Source: Flavobacterium phycosphaerae
Lineage (GTDB): Bacteria > Bacteroidota > Bacteroidia > Flavobacteriales > Flavobacteriaceae
Assembly: GCF_010119235.1 (NCBI RefSeq)
Contig: NZ_JAAATZ010000001.1
Coordinates: 898,501 to 962,500 of the forward strand
Direction: 5' to 3'
Length of the DNA stretch: 64,000 bases
Both the position numbers and the translations under genes were made by a program. Of the stretch, positions 63,637 through 64,000 are shown one piece after another (the stretch's first letter is position 1; each line of letters opens with the position of its first letter). The notes under the pieces are model-generated. The model was not told the DNA's origin. It saw only the letters and a list, made by a program, of their open reading frames with translations, and ran no database searches.

Positions 63637-64000
63637 ATGCTCAACGGCTTCAAAATGTCAATGCTGTCACTCCGAATCAGGATATTCCTGTCGATGATTA
63701 TATTGATTGTGATTGCTTCCGTTTTGATGGCTTCTATTTCGATTATTCAGTTTAAAAATGAAGCCAAAGAATACCATCAAGAGCGTTTAGACCGAAAAGA
63801 AAATGCCATTAAAGAGCACATCAACTACGTGCTTTCAACCACCACCTATCCGCTGACCCAAGCAAATTTGCCTTTGATTTTTAAAGATAAAATTCACGAG
63901 CTAGCCGATATTCATAATCTTGATATTAACATTTATTCCTTGAACGGGAAACTGCTGAAGTCTTCCAAAGCCACCTTTTCTGTAGATAAAGTGGCACCGC
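63637..64000 (+). CDS. Sensor histidine kinase-like protein, N-terminal part
   Basis: An open frame from ATG 63637 runs off the window (121 residues visible). It has a short cytoplasmic start, a membrane helix (FLSMIILIVIASVLMASISI) and a periplasmic-looking helical region (KNEAKEYHQERLDRKENAIK), then a PAS/PDC-like segment (LDINIYSLNGKLLKSSKATF). This layout fits a membrane sensor kinase; the kinase domain itself lies outside the window. It starts 3 bases after hemJ. Confidence 0.7.
   Translation, partial: MLNGFKMSMLSLRIRIFLSMIILIVIASVLMASISIIQFKNEAKEYHQERLDRKENAIKEHINYVLSTTTYPLTQANLPLIFKDKIHELADIHNLDINIYSLNGKLLKSSKATFSVDKVAP

Noticed and set aside
1..64000. CRISPR array, prophage, IS transposase or restriction/defence island
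   Set aside because: No repeat-spacer pattern, integrase, transposase or phage structural gene is seen; the only mobile-looking units are the S23 and GIY-YIG cassettes.

Overview
The window is a stretch of chromosome from a member of the Bacteroidota, almost certainly a Flavobacteriaceae species close to Flavobacterium. The evidence is a gldH gliding lipoprotein gene in the order ricT-gldH-PBP1A, two secreted enzymes with type IX secretion C-terminal tails, a short NuoG without a molybdopterin domain, many lipoproteins, and repeated Bacteroidota-type promoters with the -7 box TAnnTTTG. Most of it is housekeeping DNA. Coordinates and functions come from reading the sequence and the supplied translations; no database search was run.

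Layout. 1-10.3 kb: the distal part of a respiratory complex I operon (nuoE end through nuoN), with a foreign-looking four-helix-bundle (S23/IVP-type) gene inserted between nuoF and nuoG and bordered by octamer repeats. 10.3-13.8 kb: a membrane protein between twin terminators, umuC-umuD (pol V-like, order reversed relative to E. coli), an XRE-like regulator behind two identical-arm operators, and a 59-residue lipoprotein. 13.8-19.9 kb: a lipoprotein, tRNA-Asn, rseP (frameshifted), an M1 aminopeptidase and serS. 20-24.6 kb: a TPR protein, a DUF4286-type protein, a GIY-YIG nuclease gene enclosed by 26-bp inverted repeats, rsmA and mgtE.

25-32.8 kb is a probable sucrose (or similar disaccharide) utilisation locus. 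A LacI regulator is divergent from a TonB-dependent receptor (frameshifted), followed by a glutaredoxin-like protein, an SLC45/SUT-like transporter, a six-hairpin glycosidase and a PfkB-type fructokinase. Two strong LacI palindromes lie in the divergent region. 32.8-45 kb: tRNA-Leu, prs-rplY-pth, a tRNA U34 hydroxylation operon (trhO-trhP-ferredoxin), a radical SAM protein, ricT-gldH-PBP1A and scoAB. 45-54.3 kb: class I fumarase, lipoproteins, a nucleoside-recognition transporter-like protein, a subtilisin-type T9SS protease, a DEDD exonuclease, an alkyltransferase and a small cytochrome c. 54.4-63.6 kb: a heme biosynthesis cluster, hemA-C-D-E-F-B on the minus strand and araC-hemH-x-hemJ on the plus strand. 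The window ends inside a sensor kinase-like gene.

Two small single-gene cassettes stand out: the S23/IVP gene inside nuo with period-8 repeats, and the GIY-YIG gene inside its inverted repeats next to rsmA. Both sit in housekeeping operons without obviously breaking them. A second theme is quality or decay. rseP, the TonB receptor and hemC are each broken by loss of exactly one G from a G-run, and a fourth gene (cytochrome c) appears to have lost one A from an A-run. This points to homopolymer errors in the sequence or to recent slippage.
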